A model generated the notes under the pieces. The model made no database searches and was not told the origin of the DNA. It saw only the letters and a list, made by a program, of their open reading frames with translations. A stretch of DNA of 64,000 nt, taken from NCBI GenBank assembly GCA_902785135.1, contig CACZXL010000003.1:1-64000 (forward strand). Direction: 5' to 3'. The position numbers were made by a program, and so were the translations under genes. The DNA comes from an uncultured Erysipelotrichaceae bacterium (lineage in GTDB: Bacteria; Bacillota_I; Bacilli_A; RF39; UBA660). This document shows positions 1 through 8,276 of this stretch, one piece after another. Every line of letters starts with the position of its first letter. The stretch's first letter is position 1.

Positions 1-204
1 GATCAAGATGGATATGTAGATATATCAGATAGTGTTACTCAATTAAATCATATATTATATATAGAATTAATAGATGATTATAGATTATATGCTGCAGATG
101 TAGATATAGATGAAGAAGCAGAAGAAGATGAAATGATAGATATCTCAGATAACGTAAAACTAGATAAATTTATCTTAGGTGAAATCACTGATTTAAATGA
201 ATAA
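1..204 (+). CDS. C-terminus of dockerin-like repeat protein (5' partial)
   Basis: The frame is open from base 1 to a TAA at 202-204 (67 codons), so only the C-terminus is here. It has two diverged copies of a Ca-loop/helix unit: DGYVDISDSVTQLNHILYI, then after YAADVDID the matching MIDISDNVKLDKFILGEI. Paired DxDGxVDISD...L...L units are the signature of type I dockerin repeats, which fold as paired EF-hand-like segments and usually end extracellular proteins. The second loop is interrupted by an acidic insert (DEEAEEDE), so calcium binding there is doubtful. No cohesin is seen in the window. The family call rests on the repeat pattern alone, and the protein's main function lies upstream of the window. 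Confidence 0.6.
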   Translation, partial: DQDGYVDISDSVTQLNHILYIELIDDYRLYAADVDIDEEAEEDEMIDISDNVKLDKFILGEITDLNE

Positions 205-229
205 AAAGAACTATTAAATAGTTCTTTTT
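205..229 (+). terminator. Rho-independent terminator
   Basis: A 9-bp stem AAAGAACTA/TAGTTCTTT with a TTAAA loop is followed by a T-rich tract, directly after the stop of the dockerin-like gene. Confidence 0.85.
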
Positions 230-288
230 ATTATTTTAGGGGGATTTATTCCTTTCATGGATAATATTATTATTGAAAGGTGGCTTAT

Positions 289-871
289 ATGAATAATACA
301 TTAGTAAAAATAACAGAAGAAGATATAAAAAGTAAAATATATATAATAAGAGGAAAAGAAGTAATGCTTGATAGTGATTTGGCAAAGTTATATGAATGTA
401 AAAATGGTACAAAATCTATTAATCAAGCAGTTAAACGTAATATTAATAAGTTTCCAGAAACGTTTTATTTTCAGTTAACGAAATTAGAATTAGAAGAATT
501 GCAGTCCCAAATTGGGACCGCAAATAAAATGGCAAGAACGATTCCATATGTATTTACAGAACATGGTGTAGCGATGCTGGCGTCAGTTATTAATACACCA
601 ATTGCGGATGAAATATCTGTAAAAATTATTAATGCTTTTGTTTCTATGAGACATATATTACTAAATAGTATAGATTACCAAAAAGAATTATTTATAATTC
701 AAAATAAAATACTTGAACATGACAATAAACTTATTGAACATGATTCAATGTTTAAAAAGTAAGCTTATATTTGAAAGTGAGATATATGATGCATATTCAT
801 TTCTATTAGATATGCTTGAAGATCAAGAATTAGATACTTTAATTTATTATATAAATAGAAGGGTGGTTTAA
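289..871 (+). pseudogene. Decayed ORF6N-domain gene (tandem copy 1)
   Basis: An intact ORF6N DNA-binding domain (motifs VMLDSDLAKLYE, NINKFPETFYFQL, YVFTEHGVAMLASV) begins at ATG 289, chosen because AAAGGTGG sits 5-7 nt upstream; a GTG at 280 is too close to that site. The frame stops at 760-762. The other frame continues from 752 to a stop at 869-871 and still encodes KLIFESEIYDAYSFLLDML and a QELDTLIYYI-type end, matching the intact neighbour at 873. Relative to that neighbour, copy 1 lost a short segment that shifts the frame near 750 and, near 818, the whole C-terminal HDRF domain. A truncated 158-aa ORF6N protein could still be made. ORF6N proteins are commonly found in phages and mobile elements. 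Confidence 0.85.
499..523 (+). repeat. Inverted repeat inside ORF6N copy 1
   Basis: Arms TTGCAGTCCC (499-508) and GGGACCGCAA (514-523) flank AAATT, with one A/C mismatch (503/519). It lies at the same codons as the 13-bp hairpin in copy 2 (1074-1104), between the NINKFP helix and the YVFTEHG helix. Confidence 0.8.
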
Positions 872-872
872 T

Positions 873-1778
873 ATGGTAAATGAAATATCAATAATAACAG
901 AAGAAGATATAAAAAATAAAATATATGTAATTAGAGGAAAAGAAGTGATGCTTGATAGAGATTTAGCAAAATTATATAAATGTACTAATGGAACAAAAGA
1001 TATAAATAAAGCAGTTAAAAGAAATATTAATAAATTTCCTGAAGATTTCTATTTTCAATTAAATGAAGAGGAGTGTTTAAGGTTCCAAAATGGAACCTTA
1101 AACAAAAGTGGCAACTTAAGAGGACAACACATTAAATATTTACCTCATGTATTTACTGAGGAAGGTGTCTCAATGCTTTCATCTGTTTTAAATACTTCAG
1201 TTGCGGATGATGTCTCTGTTAAAATTATGAGAGCATTTGTCACAATGAGGCATATGTTAATAATCAGTATAGAATATCGAAAAGAATTATTTATAATTCA
1301 AAATAAAATTCTTGAACATGACAATAAACTTATTGAACATGATTCAAAATTTGAAAAGATATTTAGTGAATACAGCACAAAAGAATATTTAAAAAGTAAA
1401 CTAATATTTGAAAATGAAATATATGATGCATATTCATTTATATTAGATATATTAAATAAATCTAAAGAAGAAATAATAATTATAGATAATTACTGTGATA
1501 AAAAAGTGTTAGATTTAATTTCTAAGATAGGTGTAAAAGTTATTGTTATTAGTAAGAATATGGATAATGAATTAATAGATAAATATCAAAAACAATATGA
1601 TAATTTAACTGTAATAAATAATGAATCTATTCATGATAGATTCATTATTATAGATAAAAGAGAAGGTTATTATTTAGGATCATCAATAAAAGATATAGGT
1701 AAGAAGTGTTCATATATAGATATGATTGAAGATGAAGAACTAGATAAATTAATTAAATATATTAAAAAAGGTAATTAA
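873..1778 (+). CDS. ORF6N domain protein with HDRF C-terminal domain
   Basis: 301 aa. Residues ~8-130 are an ORF6N (KilA-N/antirepressor-type) DNA-binding domain: ITEEDIKNKIYVIRGKEVML, DLAKLYK, NINKFPEDFYF and YLPHVFTEEGVSML. A helical linker follows (~130-190). The C-terminal domain (~190-301) contains IHDRFIIID and YYLGSSIKDIGKK, resembling the half-site of phospholipase D-like folds often joined to ORF6N; the catalytic role is not established. RBS AAGGGTGG (859-866). The decayed paralogue lies 1 bp upstream, so this is a tandem duplication of which one copy survives. The gene ends in a terminator shared with the converging ABC operon. Phage or mobile-element origin is likely, but no other phage gene is visible. 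Confidence 0.85.
   Translation: MVNEISIITEEDIKNKIYVIRGKEVMLDRDLAKLYKCTNGTKDINKAVKRNINKFPEDFYFQLNEEECLRFQNGTLNKSGNLRGQHIKYLPHVFTEEGVSMLSSVLNTSVADDVSVKIMRAFVTMRHMLIISIEYRKELFIIQNKILEHDNKLIEHDSKFEKIFSEYSTKEYLKSKLIFENEIYDAYSFILDILNKSKEEIIIIDNYCDKKVLDLISKIGVKVIVISKNMDNELIDKYQKQYDNLTVINNESIHDRFIIIDKREGYYLGSSIKDIGKKCSYIDMIEDEELDKLIKYIKKGN
1074..1104 (+). repeat. Perfect 13-bp inverted repeat inside ORF6N copy 2
   Basis: TGTTTAAGGTTCC (1074-1086) and GGAACCTTAAACA (1092-1104) flank AAAAT. It is entirely within coding sequence and aligns codon for codon with the imperfect inverted repeat of copy 1. Confidence 0.9.
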
Positions 1779-1790
1779 ATTACCTTTTTA
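1764..1790. terminator. Bidirectional terminator
   Basis: AAAAAGGTAATT and AATTACCTTTTT form a near-perfect palindrome with A/T tracts on both sides. It serves the + ORF6N gene and the converging - ABC operon; both stop codons lie within it. Confidence 0.85.
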
Positions 1791-2556
1791 TTTTGTTTGA
1801 AATAAGTTCCATTAATAGATAAAGAATAATTGTTAATAGTATTAACAAAGTAATACCTGTTAAAACTAAATTCATATTAAATATTTGTGAACCATAGTTA
1901 ATTAGATATCCTATACCTTGTTTAGATACTAAAAATTCACCCATAATAACTCCTACAAAACACATACTTATATTTACTTTAAAAGAATCTATAATAAAGT
2001 TTAAATTGCTTGGTAAAACAACTCTAAAGAATATATCTTTTTTAGTGCCTCCCATAGTCTTAATAATCTTAATCATATTTGGATCTGTACTATTAAAATA
2101 TGAAACCATATTTAATATACTTATAATACTTGAAATAAGAAGAGCCATAATTATTATGGAGTTCTCATTCGCTCCGACCAGTATTATGATTAATGGTCCT
2201 AGTGCTACCTTAGGTAAACTATTAATAGTAGTTAGATACGGGTCAAGGATTAAACTTAGTTTTTTATTAAACCAAAGTATACTTGATATAATAAATCCTA
2301 TAATATTACCTAGTATAAAACTAATAATTATTTCTTTTAAAGTAGTTAAAACATGTAATAGAATATTATCAGTATTAATAATAGTATTTATTATTTTAGA
2401 TGGAGAAGAGAACATAAAAGTATCTATTACTTTTAATTTAGATAATACTTCCCATAAGAATAAGAATATAACAAGTATCATTATTCTAGAGATAGTAATA
2501 AATAGTTTATCTTTTTTTATATTTTTTAAATATATTTTTCTTTCATCACTAATCAT
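1780..2556 (-). CDS. ABC importer permease (SsuC/TauC type)
   Basis: 258 aa integral membrane protein of the BPD_transp_1 fold. About six hydrophobic segments are visible, the first near residues 20-40. The cytoplasmic coupling loop MGGTKKDIFFRVVLPSNL is the EAA-type motif that docks on the ATPase. It is the last gene of a three-gene operon (binding protein, ATPase, permease) and its start overlaps the ATPase stop by 8 bp, so translation is probably coupled. The family carries sulfonates, nitrate, taurine or thiamine precursors; the substrate cannot be read from sequence. Confidence 0.9.
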   Translation of the reverse strand: MISDERKIYLKNIKKDKLFITISRIMILVIFLFLWEVLSKLKVIDTFMFSSPSKIINTIINTDNILLHVLTTLKEIIISFILGNIIGFIISSILWFNKKLSLILDPYLTTINSLPKVALGPLIIILVGANENSIIIMALLISSIISILNMVSYFNSTDPNMIKIIKTMGGTKKDIFFRVVLPSNLNFIIDSFKVNISMCFVGVIMGEFLVSKQGIGYLINYGSQIFNMNLVLTGITLLILLTIILYLLMELISNKIKR

Positions 2557-3283
2557 TTAGATCTCTCCATATTCTAGAATAGTATTCCATAAATTCTTTA
2601 CTTGTTCTATTTTTAATAATATCATCATCAAAATCATAATCTATTTTATATATAGCTTTTATACTTGATGGAGTATTAGATAGAACAATTACTTTATTAG
2701 ACATATTAATGGCTTCAGATATATCATGAGTAACCATTATTAATGTCTTTTTCTCATTTTTTATTATATTTTTAATATCTTTAGATATATTTAATCTGGT
2801 TTGATAATCAAGAGCGGAGAATGGTTCATCAAGTAGTAATATATCTGGATTTAACGCAAGTGTTCTTATAAGCGCCGCTCTTTGTCTTTGTCCACCAGAT
2901 AAATCATCTGGATAAGAGTATATATAGTCTTCTAGACCATATTTTATTAATAAATCTTTAACTCTTTTTATATTATCTTTTTTGCATTTTTTATTTATCT
3001 TAAGACCTAATAAACAATTATCTAATATAGTTAAATATGGCATTAAATAATCTTTTTGAAGCATATAACCAATAGTTATATCATTCTTTATAATTTTACC
3101 TTTATAATCTTCTAAACCTGCGATAATAGATAGAAGAGTAGATTTACCCGCACCAGAAGGACCTACTATAGATATAAAGTCTCCTTCATTAACTTTAAAA
3201 TTTATATTATGTAAAACAATTATTTCTTTTTCTATAGTTTGGTAGTTTTTATATAAATCTTTTATTTCTAATATAGTATTCAT
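2549..3283 (-). CDS. ABC importer ATP-binding protein (SsuB/TauB type)
   Basis: 244 aa nucleotide-binding subunit. It shows Walker A GPSGAGKST (~42-50), a Q-loop in GYMLQKD, signature LSGGQRQRAALIRTL, Walker B ILLLDEPFSALD and the switch histidine in MVTHDISEA, all in canonical order. It energises the permease encoded by the overlapping downstream gene, and lies 1 bp downstream of the binding-protein gene. Nothing in the sequence looks defective. Confidence 0.93.
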   Translation of the reverse strand: MNTILEIKDLYKNYQTIEKEIIVLHNINFKVNEGDFISIVGPSGAGKSTLLSIIAGLEDYKGKIIKNDITIGYMLQKDYLMPYLTILDNCLLGLKINKKCKKDNIKRVKDLLIKYGLEDYIYSYPDDLSGGQRQRAALIRTLALNPDILLLDEPFSALDYQTRLNISKDIKNIIKNEKKTLIMVTHDISEAINMSNKVIVLSNTPSSIKAIYKIDYDFDDDIIKNRTSKEFMEYYSRIWRDLND

Positions 3284-3284
3284 A

Positions 3285-4277
3285 TTATTTAGAAAAACTA
3301 GTATTTACTAATTTTTTATATGGAACTTTTTTCTTTATAATACCTGCCTCAATTACTATATCTTGCATATGATCAAAATCTCTTTTCTTTAAATAAGTAT
3401 TTTTCATCCATGCATCATTATCTTTATATCTTTTAATCATTTTTTCTAAATCATTAATAGTCATATCTGGAAAGAATTCTACTAGTTCTTTAGCTAGTTT
3501 TTTATTATCAGTTTTATGAACATAATCTAGTCCTTTATCTATTGCTTTTGTAAATCTTTTAATAGTGTCTGGATTCTTTTTAATATAGCTTTTTAGAGCG
3601 TTATAACTAGTATATGGAACAGAACCTCCATATTCACCAACATAACCAACTACATATCCTTTACCTTGTTTTTCTACCATAGTTGCGTTTGGCTCAAATA
3701 GAGTAACATAATCACCAGTACCTGATATAAAAGCTGATGCCATAGATGCGAATTCTACACTTGTATCAATAGTTACATCTTTTATATCAATATTATTTTC
3801 TTTTAGAGTATATTCAAGTGTCATTTCTGGCATGCCACCTTTTCTTCCACCGATTATATATTTTCCTTTTAAGTTTTCTAGCTTAAAATCTTTTTCTTTT
3901 TTTCTAGAAACAATAAAAGACCCATCTCTTTTAGTTAGGGCAGCGAAGTTTACTAAGTAATCTTTTTTACCAGAATTATATACATAGATAGATTGTTCAC
4001 TTCCACAAAAACCAATATCAACGTCTTTAGATAATACTGCTGATGCGACTTTATCTGCCCCTGGAGTAAGTACTATTTCTACATTTAATCCTTCTTCTTT
4101 GAAATATCCTTTTTTAACTGCGACATATTGAGGTGCGTAAAAAATAGAATGCGCAACTTCTGCGACTTTTACATTTTTTAGATCATTCTTTTTAGTTTTA
4201 GTAATATCTTTATTAATAAAGATAATACCTATAACCACTATTACAAATAAAATAATTCCTAATATAATCTTCTTCAT
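3285..4277 (-). CDS. NMT1/SsuA-like substrate-binding protein
   Basis: 330 aa. An N-terminal hydrophobic anchor (~3-21) lacks a lipobox cysteine, so the protein is probably membrane-tethered rather than a lipoprotein, which is less usual for a Gram-positive solute receptor. The mature part carries the NMT1/SsuA pattern: VAEVAHSIFYAPQYVAVKKG, VDIGFCGSEQ, GRKGGMPE and SGTGDYVTLFEP. It would capture the ligand outside the cell for the permease/ATPase pair encoded next. RBS AAAGGAAGATG precedes ATG 4277. The operon diverges from pcrA across 72 bp and no riboswitch is visible there. The ligand is unknown. Confidence 0.88.
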   Translation of the reverse strand: MKKIILGIILFVIVVIGIIFINKDITKTKKNDLKNVKVAEVAHSIFYAPQYVAVKKGYFKEEGLNVEIVLTPGADKVASAVLSKDVDIGFCGSEQSIYVYNSGKKDYLVNFAALTKRDGSFIVSRKKEKDFKLENLKGKYIIGGRKGGMPEMTLEYTLKENNIDIKDVTIDTSVEFASMASAFISGTGDYVTLFEPNATMVEKQGKGYVVGYVGEYGGSVPYTSYNALKSYIKKNPDTIKRFTKAIDKGLDYVHKTDNKKLAKELVEFFPDMTINDLEKMIKRYKDNDAWMKNTYLKKRDFDHMQDIVIEAGIIKKKVPYKKLVNTSFSK

Positions 4278-4323
4278 TTTTTCATCTTCCTTTCAAAGTA
4301 TTATATGAAAAGATGTTAATTTA

Positions 4324-4332
4324 TGATACAAT
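4324..4332 (+). promoter_or_regulatory. Extended -10 promoter of pcrA
   Basis: TGATACAAT fits TGnTAnAAT 17 bp before the pcrA ATG, leaving a 5' UTR of about 11 nt. Confidence 0.55.
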
Positions 4333-4349
4333 TAAATAGGTGATAAAAA

Positions 4350-6440
4350 ATGATAGAAAACTTAAATGATAGACAACTTGAAGCCGCAACTAATCTTGAT
4401 GGACCAATGCTTGTTTTAGCGGGCGCAGGTTCAGGTAAGACTAGAGTTTTAACAACAAAAGTAGCGTATCTTTTAGATCAAAAAGATATATCGCCAAAGA
4501 ACATCTTAGCGATTACTTTTACAAATAAAGCTGCAAAAGAAATGAAAGAAAGAATATTTAATTTAATAGGTAGAGAAGCATTTTTAATACAAATATCTAC
4601 TTTCCATTCTTTTGGTTTAAAGTTATTAAAAGAAAACTATGAATTACTTGGTTATGAAAGTAATTTTACTATATTAGATGCCGATGATTCTTTAACTGTA
4701 ATTAAGAAGATAATGAAAGAACAAGGAATTGATTCAAATAAGTATAATTATAGAGCGATAAGATCAAGTATATCTGATAATAAAAATGAAATGGTATCAG
4801 TCTCTGAATATGAAAAGTTTGTTTATACTGATTATGATAAAGTAGTATATGAAGTATATAAAGAATATGAAAATAGTTTAAAAAGAAGTAATGCGATAGA
4901 TTTTGATGATTTATTACTTCTTCCAATAAAACTATTTAGTGAACATAAAGAAGTACTAGAAAAGTATCAAGAACAATATAAATATGTATTTATAGATGAG
5001 TATCAAGATACTAATAAACCACAGTATTTAATGAGTAAGATGATATCAGCTAAATATAAGAATATAACTGTTGTTGGAGATAATGACCAAGCAATATTTA
5101 CTTGGAGAGGTGCAGATTATAAAAATATACTTAACTTTGAAAAAGATTATCCAGATGCGAAAGTAGTTATTCTAGATGAAAATTATAGATCAACTAAAAC
5201 TATATTAAAGGCTGCGAATAATGTTATTAAGAATAATAAGATTCGTAAAGAAAAGAATTTATGGACTAATAATGAAGAAGGTCCTTTAATAAAATACTAT
5301 AAAGCATTTGATGAAAAAGATGAATCAGGATTTGTTGTTAAAGAGATAAAGAAGTTAATAGATGATGGAATTAATCCAAATGAAATATGCGTTCTTTATA
5401 GAGCGAATGCGCAAAGCAGAAACGTAGAAGAAGCATTCTTACAAAGTAATATTTCATATAGAATAGTTGGTTCTTATGCATTCTATAATAGAAAAGAAAT
5501 AAAAGACTTAATCGCATATTTAAAACTTGTTCATAATGAAAAAGATGATGTATCTCTTTTAAGAGTTATTAATTATCCTAAAAGAGGAATTGGTTCTAAA
5601 TCAATAGAGAATTTAGCAATAGAATCTAAAAATAATAATTGTTCTATGTATGAAGCAATTTCCGGTGGAAAAGAAGAATTTAAAAAGATAATAGAATTAT
5701 TAAAAAAAGAAAAAGATAAAATGTCTTTAACTGACTTTGTAGATTTAGTATTAGATAAAACAGGTATTAAAGAAAGTTTAAAAAATGAACATACTTTAGA
5801 AGCAGATATAAGATTAGAGAACTTAGAAGAATTTAAATCTATTACTAAGAATGTAGAAGAAGCAGATGGTATTGTTAGTTTAGAAGATTTCTTAGATGAA
5901 TTAAGTTTAGTTTCAGATGCATCTGAGAATCAAAAAGAAGATGAAGATAAAGTAACTTTAATGACTATGCATGCCGTTAAAGGGCTAGAATTTGATTATG
6001 TATTTGTAGTAGGTGTAGAAGAAGGTTTATTCCCACATTTAAATAGTATGAATAGTGAAGAAGAACTTGAAGAAGAAAGAAGACTATGTTATGTAGCAAT
6101 AACAAGAGCGAGAAAGAAATTATATATAATTAATTCTAGAAGTAGACTTTTATATGGTAAAGTATCAAGTAATGTACCTAGTAGATTTATCGCAGAAATA
6201 GGTGATGATTTACTTGAACAAGAAAAGAAGGAATCTATATTTACTAAGAAAATAAATAGAGAAGAAATGATTACTAATAATGATTTAAAACCAGGCGATC
6301 TTGTTAAACATGAGAAGTATGGTAATGGTGTAGTACTTAATATAGAAGGTAAAATCGCAACTATTAGTTTTACTAAAAATGGAGTTAAAAAGTTATTAAA
6401 AGATCATAAAGCAATAAAGAAAGTGCAAATGGAGGTATAA
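4350..6440 (+). CDS. pcrA: ATP-dependent DNA helicase PcrA/UvrD
   Basis: 696 aa superfamily 1A 3'-5' helicase used in repair and in clearing recombination and replication intermediates. Motifs in order: Q-motif LNDRQLEA (5-12), Walker A GAGSGKT (25-31), Ia ITFTNKAAKEM, Walker B FIDEYQDTN (215-222), GDNDQAIFTWRGAD, ENYRST, TMHAVKGLEFDYVFVVG and VAITRARKKLY. The C-terminus carries the LKPGDLVKHEKYGNGVV motif of the Gram-positive PcrA tail that contacts RNA polymerase. Length is slightly below the usual 720-740. It is followed without a gap by the nucleotidyltransferase gene, whose SD lies inside the last pcrA codons. Confidence 0.96.
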   Translation: MIENLNDRQLEAATNLDGPMLVLAGAGSGKTRVLTTKVAYLLDQKDISPKNILAITFTNKAAKEMKERIFNLIGREAFLIQISTFHSFGLKLLKENYELLGYESNFTILDADDSLTVIKKIMKEQGIDSNKYNYRAIRSSISDNKNEMVSVSEYEKFVYTDYDKVVYEVYKEYENSLKRSNAIDFDDLLLLPIKLFSEHKEVLEKYQEQYKYVFIDEYQDTNKPQYLMSKMISAKYKNITVVGDNDQAIFTWRGADYKNILNFEKDYPDAKVVILDENYRSTKTILKAANNVIKNNKIRKEKNLWTNNEEGPLIKYYKAFDEKDESGFVVKEIKKLIDDGINPNEICVLYRANAQSRNVEEAFLQSNISYRIVGSYAFYNRKEIKDLIAYLKLVHNEKDDVSLLRVINYPKRGIGSKSIENLAIESKNNNCSMYEAISGGKEEFKKIIELLKKEKDKMSLTDFVDLVLDKTGIKESLKNEHTLEADIRLENLEEFKSITKNVEEADGIVSLEDFLDELSLVSDASENQKEDEDKVTLMTMHAVKGLEFDYVFVVGVEEGLFPHLNSMNSEEELEEERRLCYVAITRARKKLYIINSRSRLLYGKVSSNVPSRFIAEIGDDLLEQEKKESIFTKKINREEMITNNDLKPGDLVKHEKYGNGVVLNIEGKIATISFTKNGVKKLLKDHKAIKKVQMEV

Positions 6441-7331
6441 ATGGAATTATTAATTATGGCTGCGGGAATGGGCAGTAGATTTGGAGGACTTAAACAAATA
6501 GAACCAGTTGGTCCTAATGGAGAATTTATTATAGATTATTCAGTATATGATGCGAAAAAAGCTGGTTTTGATAAAGTAGTATTTATAATAAAAGAAGAAA
6601 ACTATGAATTATTTAAAGAGACTATAGGAAAAAGAGTAGAACCTCATATGGAAGTTGATTATGTTTTTCAAAAGATGGAAGATATTCCTGAATTTGTAAA
6701 TATACCTGAAACTAGAGTAAAACCTTGGGGAACTGCACAAGCAATATATGAAGCGAAAGATAAAATAACTGGACCTTTCTTAGTTATTAACGCAGATGAT
6801 TTTTATGGAAGAGATTCATACTTTGTCGCAAGAGATTTCTTACAAAGTGATGTAGAAGATAAATATTCTACAATAGGATATAAAGCAAAGAATACTATGA
6901 CTAAAAATGGATCTGTTAAAAGAGGAGTTATAAAAGAAGATAATGGTAATTTATTATCTATAACAGAAAGTAAATTAGAATATGTTAGTGATAAGATAAT
7001 TGCGAAAAGTTTAGAAACAGGAAATGAATTTGAAGTAGATAAAGAAGATTTAGTTTCTATGAATATGCTTACTTTTGATCCATCTATATTTCCATTTATT
7101 AAAAAGAGAATGGATATATTCTTTAAAGAAAATGAGAATAATTTAGATTCATGTGAATTTTTAATACCAATAGAAATGGAAAGAGCAATAGAAGAAGGAA
7201 AAAAAGTAAAAGTACTTAATACAAATGCTAACTGGTATGGAATCACTTATAGAGAAGACTTAGAAGAAGTTAAAAACGCAATCAATGAAATGATTGAAAG
7301 AGGTGACTATCCATATAATTTATGGAGTTAA
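6441..7331 (+). CDS. Nucleotidyltransferase (sugar-1-P NTP transferase fold)
   Basis: 296 aa with the Rossmann-like nucleotidyltransferase N-terminus: AAGMGSRFGGLKQ (the GxGxR(x)4-5K pyrophosphorylase loop) and VINADDFYG (metal-binding Asp). It should transfer an NMP from an NTP to a phosphorylated substrate, but which one is not clear. Its ATG abuts the pcrA stop and uses GGAGG within the end of pcrA. The next gene is galU, so the pair probably supplies activated sugars for the envelope. Confidence 0.82.
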   Translation: MELLIMAAGMGSRFGGLKQIEPVGPNGEFIIDYSVYDAKKAGFDKVVFIIKEENYELFKETIGKRVEPHMEVDYVFQKMEDIPEFVNIPETRVKPWGTAQAIYEAKDKITGPFLVINADDFYGRDSYFVARDFLQSDVEDKYSTIGYKAKNTMTKNGSVKRGVIKEDNGNLLSITESKLEYVSDKIIAKSLETGNEFEVDKEDLVSMNMLTFDPSIFPFIKKRMDIFFKENENNLDSCEFLIPIEMERAIEEGKKVKVLNTNANWYGITYREDLEEVKNAINEMIERGDYPYNLWS

Positions 7332-7332
7332 T

Positions 7333-8190
7333 ATGAAAAAAGTTAGAAAATGTGTTATTCCGGTCGCTGGAATGGGTACTAGATTTTTACCTGGTACTAA
7401 ATCTATACCAAAAGAAATGTTTCCAATAATAGATAAACCAGCTATTCAATATATAGTTGAAGAAGCAGTAAATAGTGGTATAGAAGAAATATTATTTATA
7501 ACTAGTCCATATAAAAACTCAGTTATAGATCATTTTGATAGAAGTTATGAACTAGAAAATAGATTAGAAAAAAGTGGTAAAGAAGATAAAGTAGAATTAA
7601 TAAAGAATTTATCTTCGTTAGCGACTTTTACTTATATAAGACAAGGTGAACCATTAGGTTCAGGACATGCAATTAAACTTGCTAAAAACTTTGTTGGAAA
7701 TGAACCATTCGCAGTTATGTATGGTGATGATGTTATGATGTACGATGAAAAACCAGTATTAAAACAATTAATAGATGTTTATGAAGAAAAAGACTGTAAT
7801 GTTATTGGTGTACAAGAAGTACCTAAAAAACTAGTTAATAAATATGGAATAATGATTTATGATAAAGAAAACGAAGGTAAGATTATAGGTCTAGTAGAAA
7901 AACCAAAAATAGAAGAAGCACCATCAAATCATGCAGGATTAGGTAGATATATAGTTAAACCAGAAATATTTGATGAATTAGAGAGCATAAGCGCTGCTTC
8001 TAACGGTGAATACCAGTTTACTGATGCAATGCTAAATCTTATGAAAAAACAAGATTTTTATGCATGTAAATTTGATGGTAAATACTTTGATATAGGTAGT
8101 CAATTTGGTTATCTAAAAGCAAATGTAGAATTTGCTTTAAAAAGAGATGATCTTAAAGATGATATGAAAGAATACTTAGAAAAATTTTAG
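7333..8190 (+). CDS. galU: UTP-glucose-1-phosphate uridylyltransferase
   Basis: 285 aa. It makes UDP-glucose from UTP and glucose-1-phosphate. Signature elements: VIPVAGMGTRFLPGTKSIPKEMFPI, YIVEEAV, FVMYGDD-type metal site (AVMYGDDVM), VEKP and LGRYIV. ATG 7333 is chosen because GGAG (7324-7327) is spaced 5 nt upstream; a longer in-frame start at 7294 would overlap the preceding gene and has no SD. A terminator follows at once. Confidence 0.94.
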   Translation: MKKVRKCVIPVAGMGTRFLPGTKSIPKEMFPIIDKPAIQYIVEEAVNSGIEEILFITSPYKNSVIDHFDRSYELENRLEKSGKEDKVELIKNLSSLATFTYIRQGEPLGSGHAIKLAKNFVGNEPFAVMYGDDVMMYDEKPVLKQLIDVYEEKDCNVIGVQEVPKKLVNKYGIMIYDKENEGKIIGLVEKPKIEEAPSNHAGLGRYIVKPEIFDELESISAASNGEYQFTDAMLNLMKKQDFYACKFDGKYFDIGSQFGYLKANVEFALKRDDLKDDMKEYLEKF

Positions 8191-8209
8191 TGGATACTAA
8201 AATTTTTTT
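8181..8209 (+). terminator. Terminator after galU
   Basis: An 11-bp stem AAAATTTTAGT/ACTAAAATTTT with GGAT loop and T tract; the stop codon lies in the 5' arm. Confidence 0.85.
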
Positions 8210-8237
8210 ATTATAGTTGATAAATATATTAAAAAAA

Positions 8238-8246
8238 TGTTATTAT
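8238..8246 (+). promoter_or_regulatory. Extended -10 element
   Basis: TGTTATTAT fits TGnTATAAT with one mismatch, about 30 bp before ATG 8277. Confidence 0.5.
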
Positions 8247-8276
8247 ATATATAAGAATAATCATAGAGGTGATATT

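Noticed and set aside
289-1778. Prophage remnant
   Set aside because: Two ORF6N genes alone; no integrase, capsid or lysis gene next to them.
2006-2560. 184-codon + strand ORF opposite the permease
   Set aside because: It mirrors a clear membrane permease on the minus strand, has no SD and looks like an antisense shadow.
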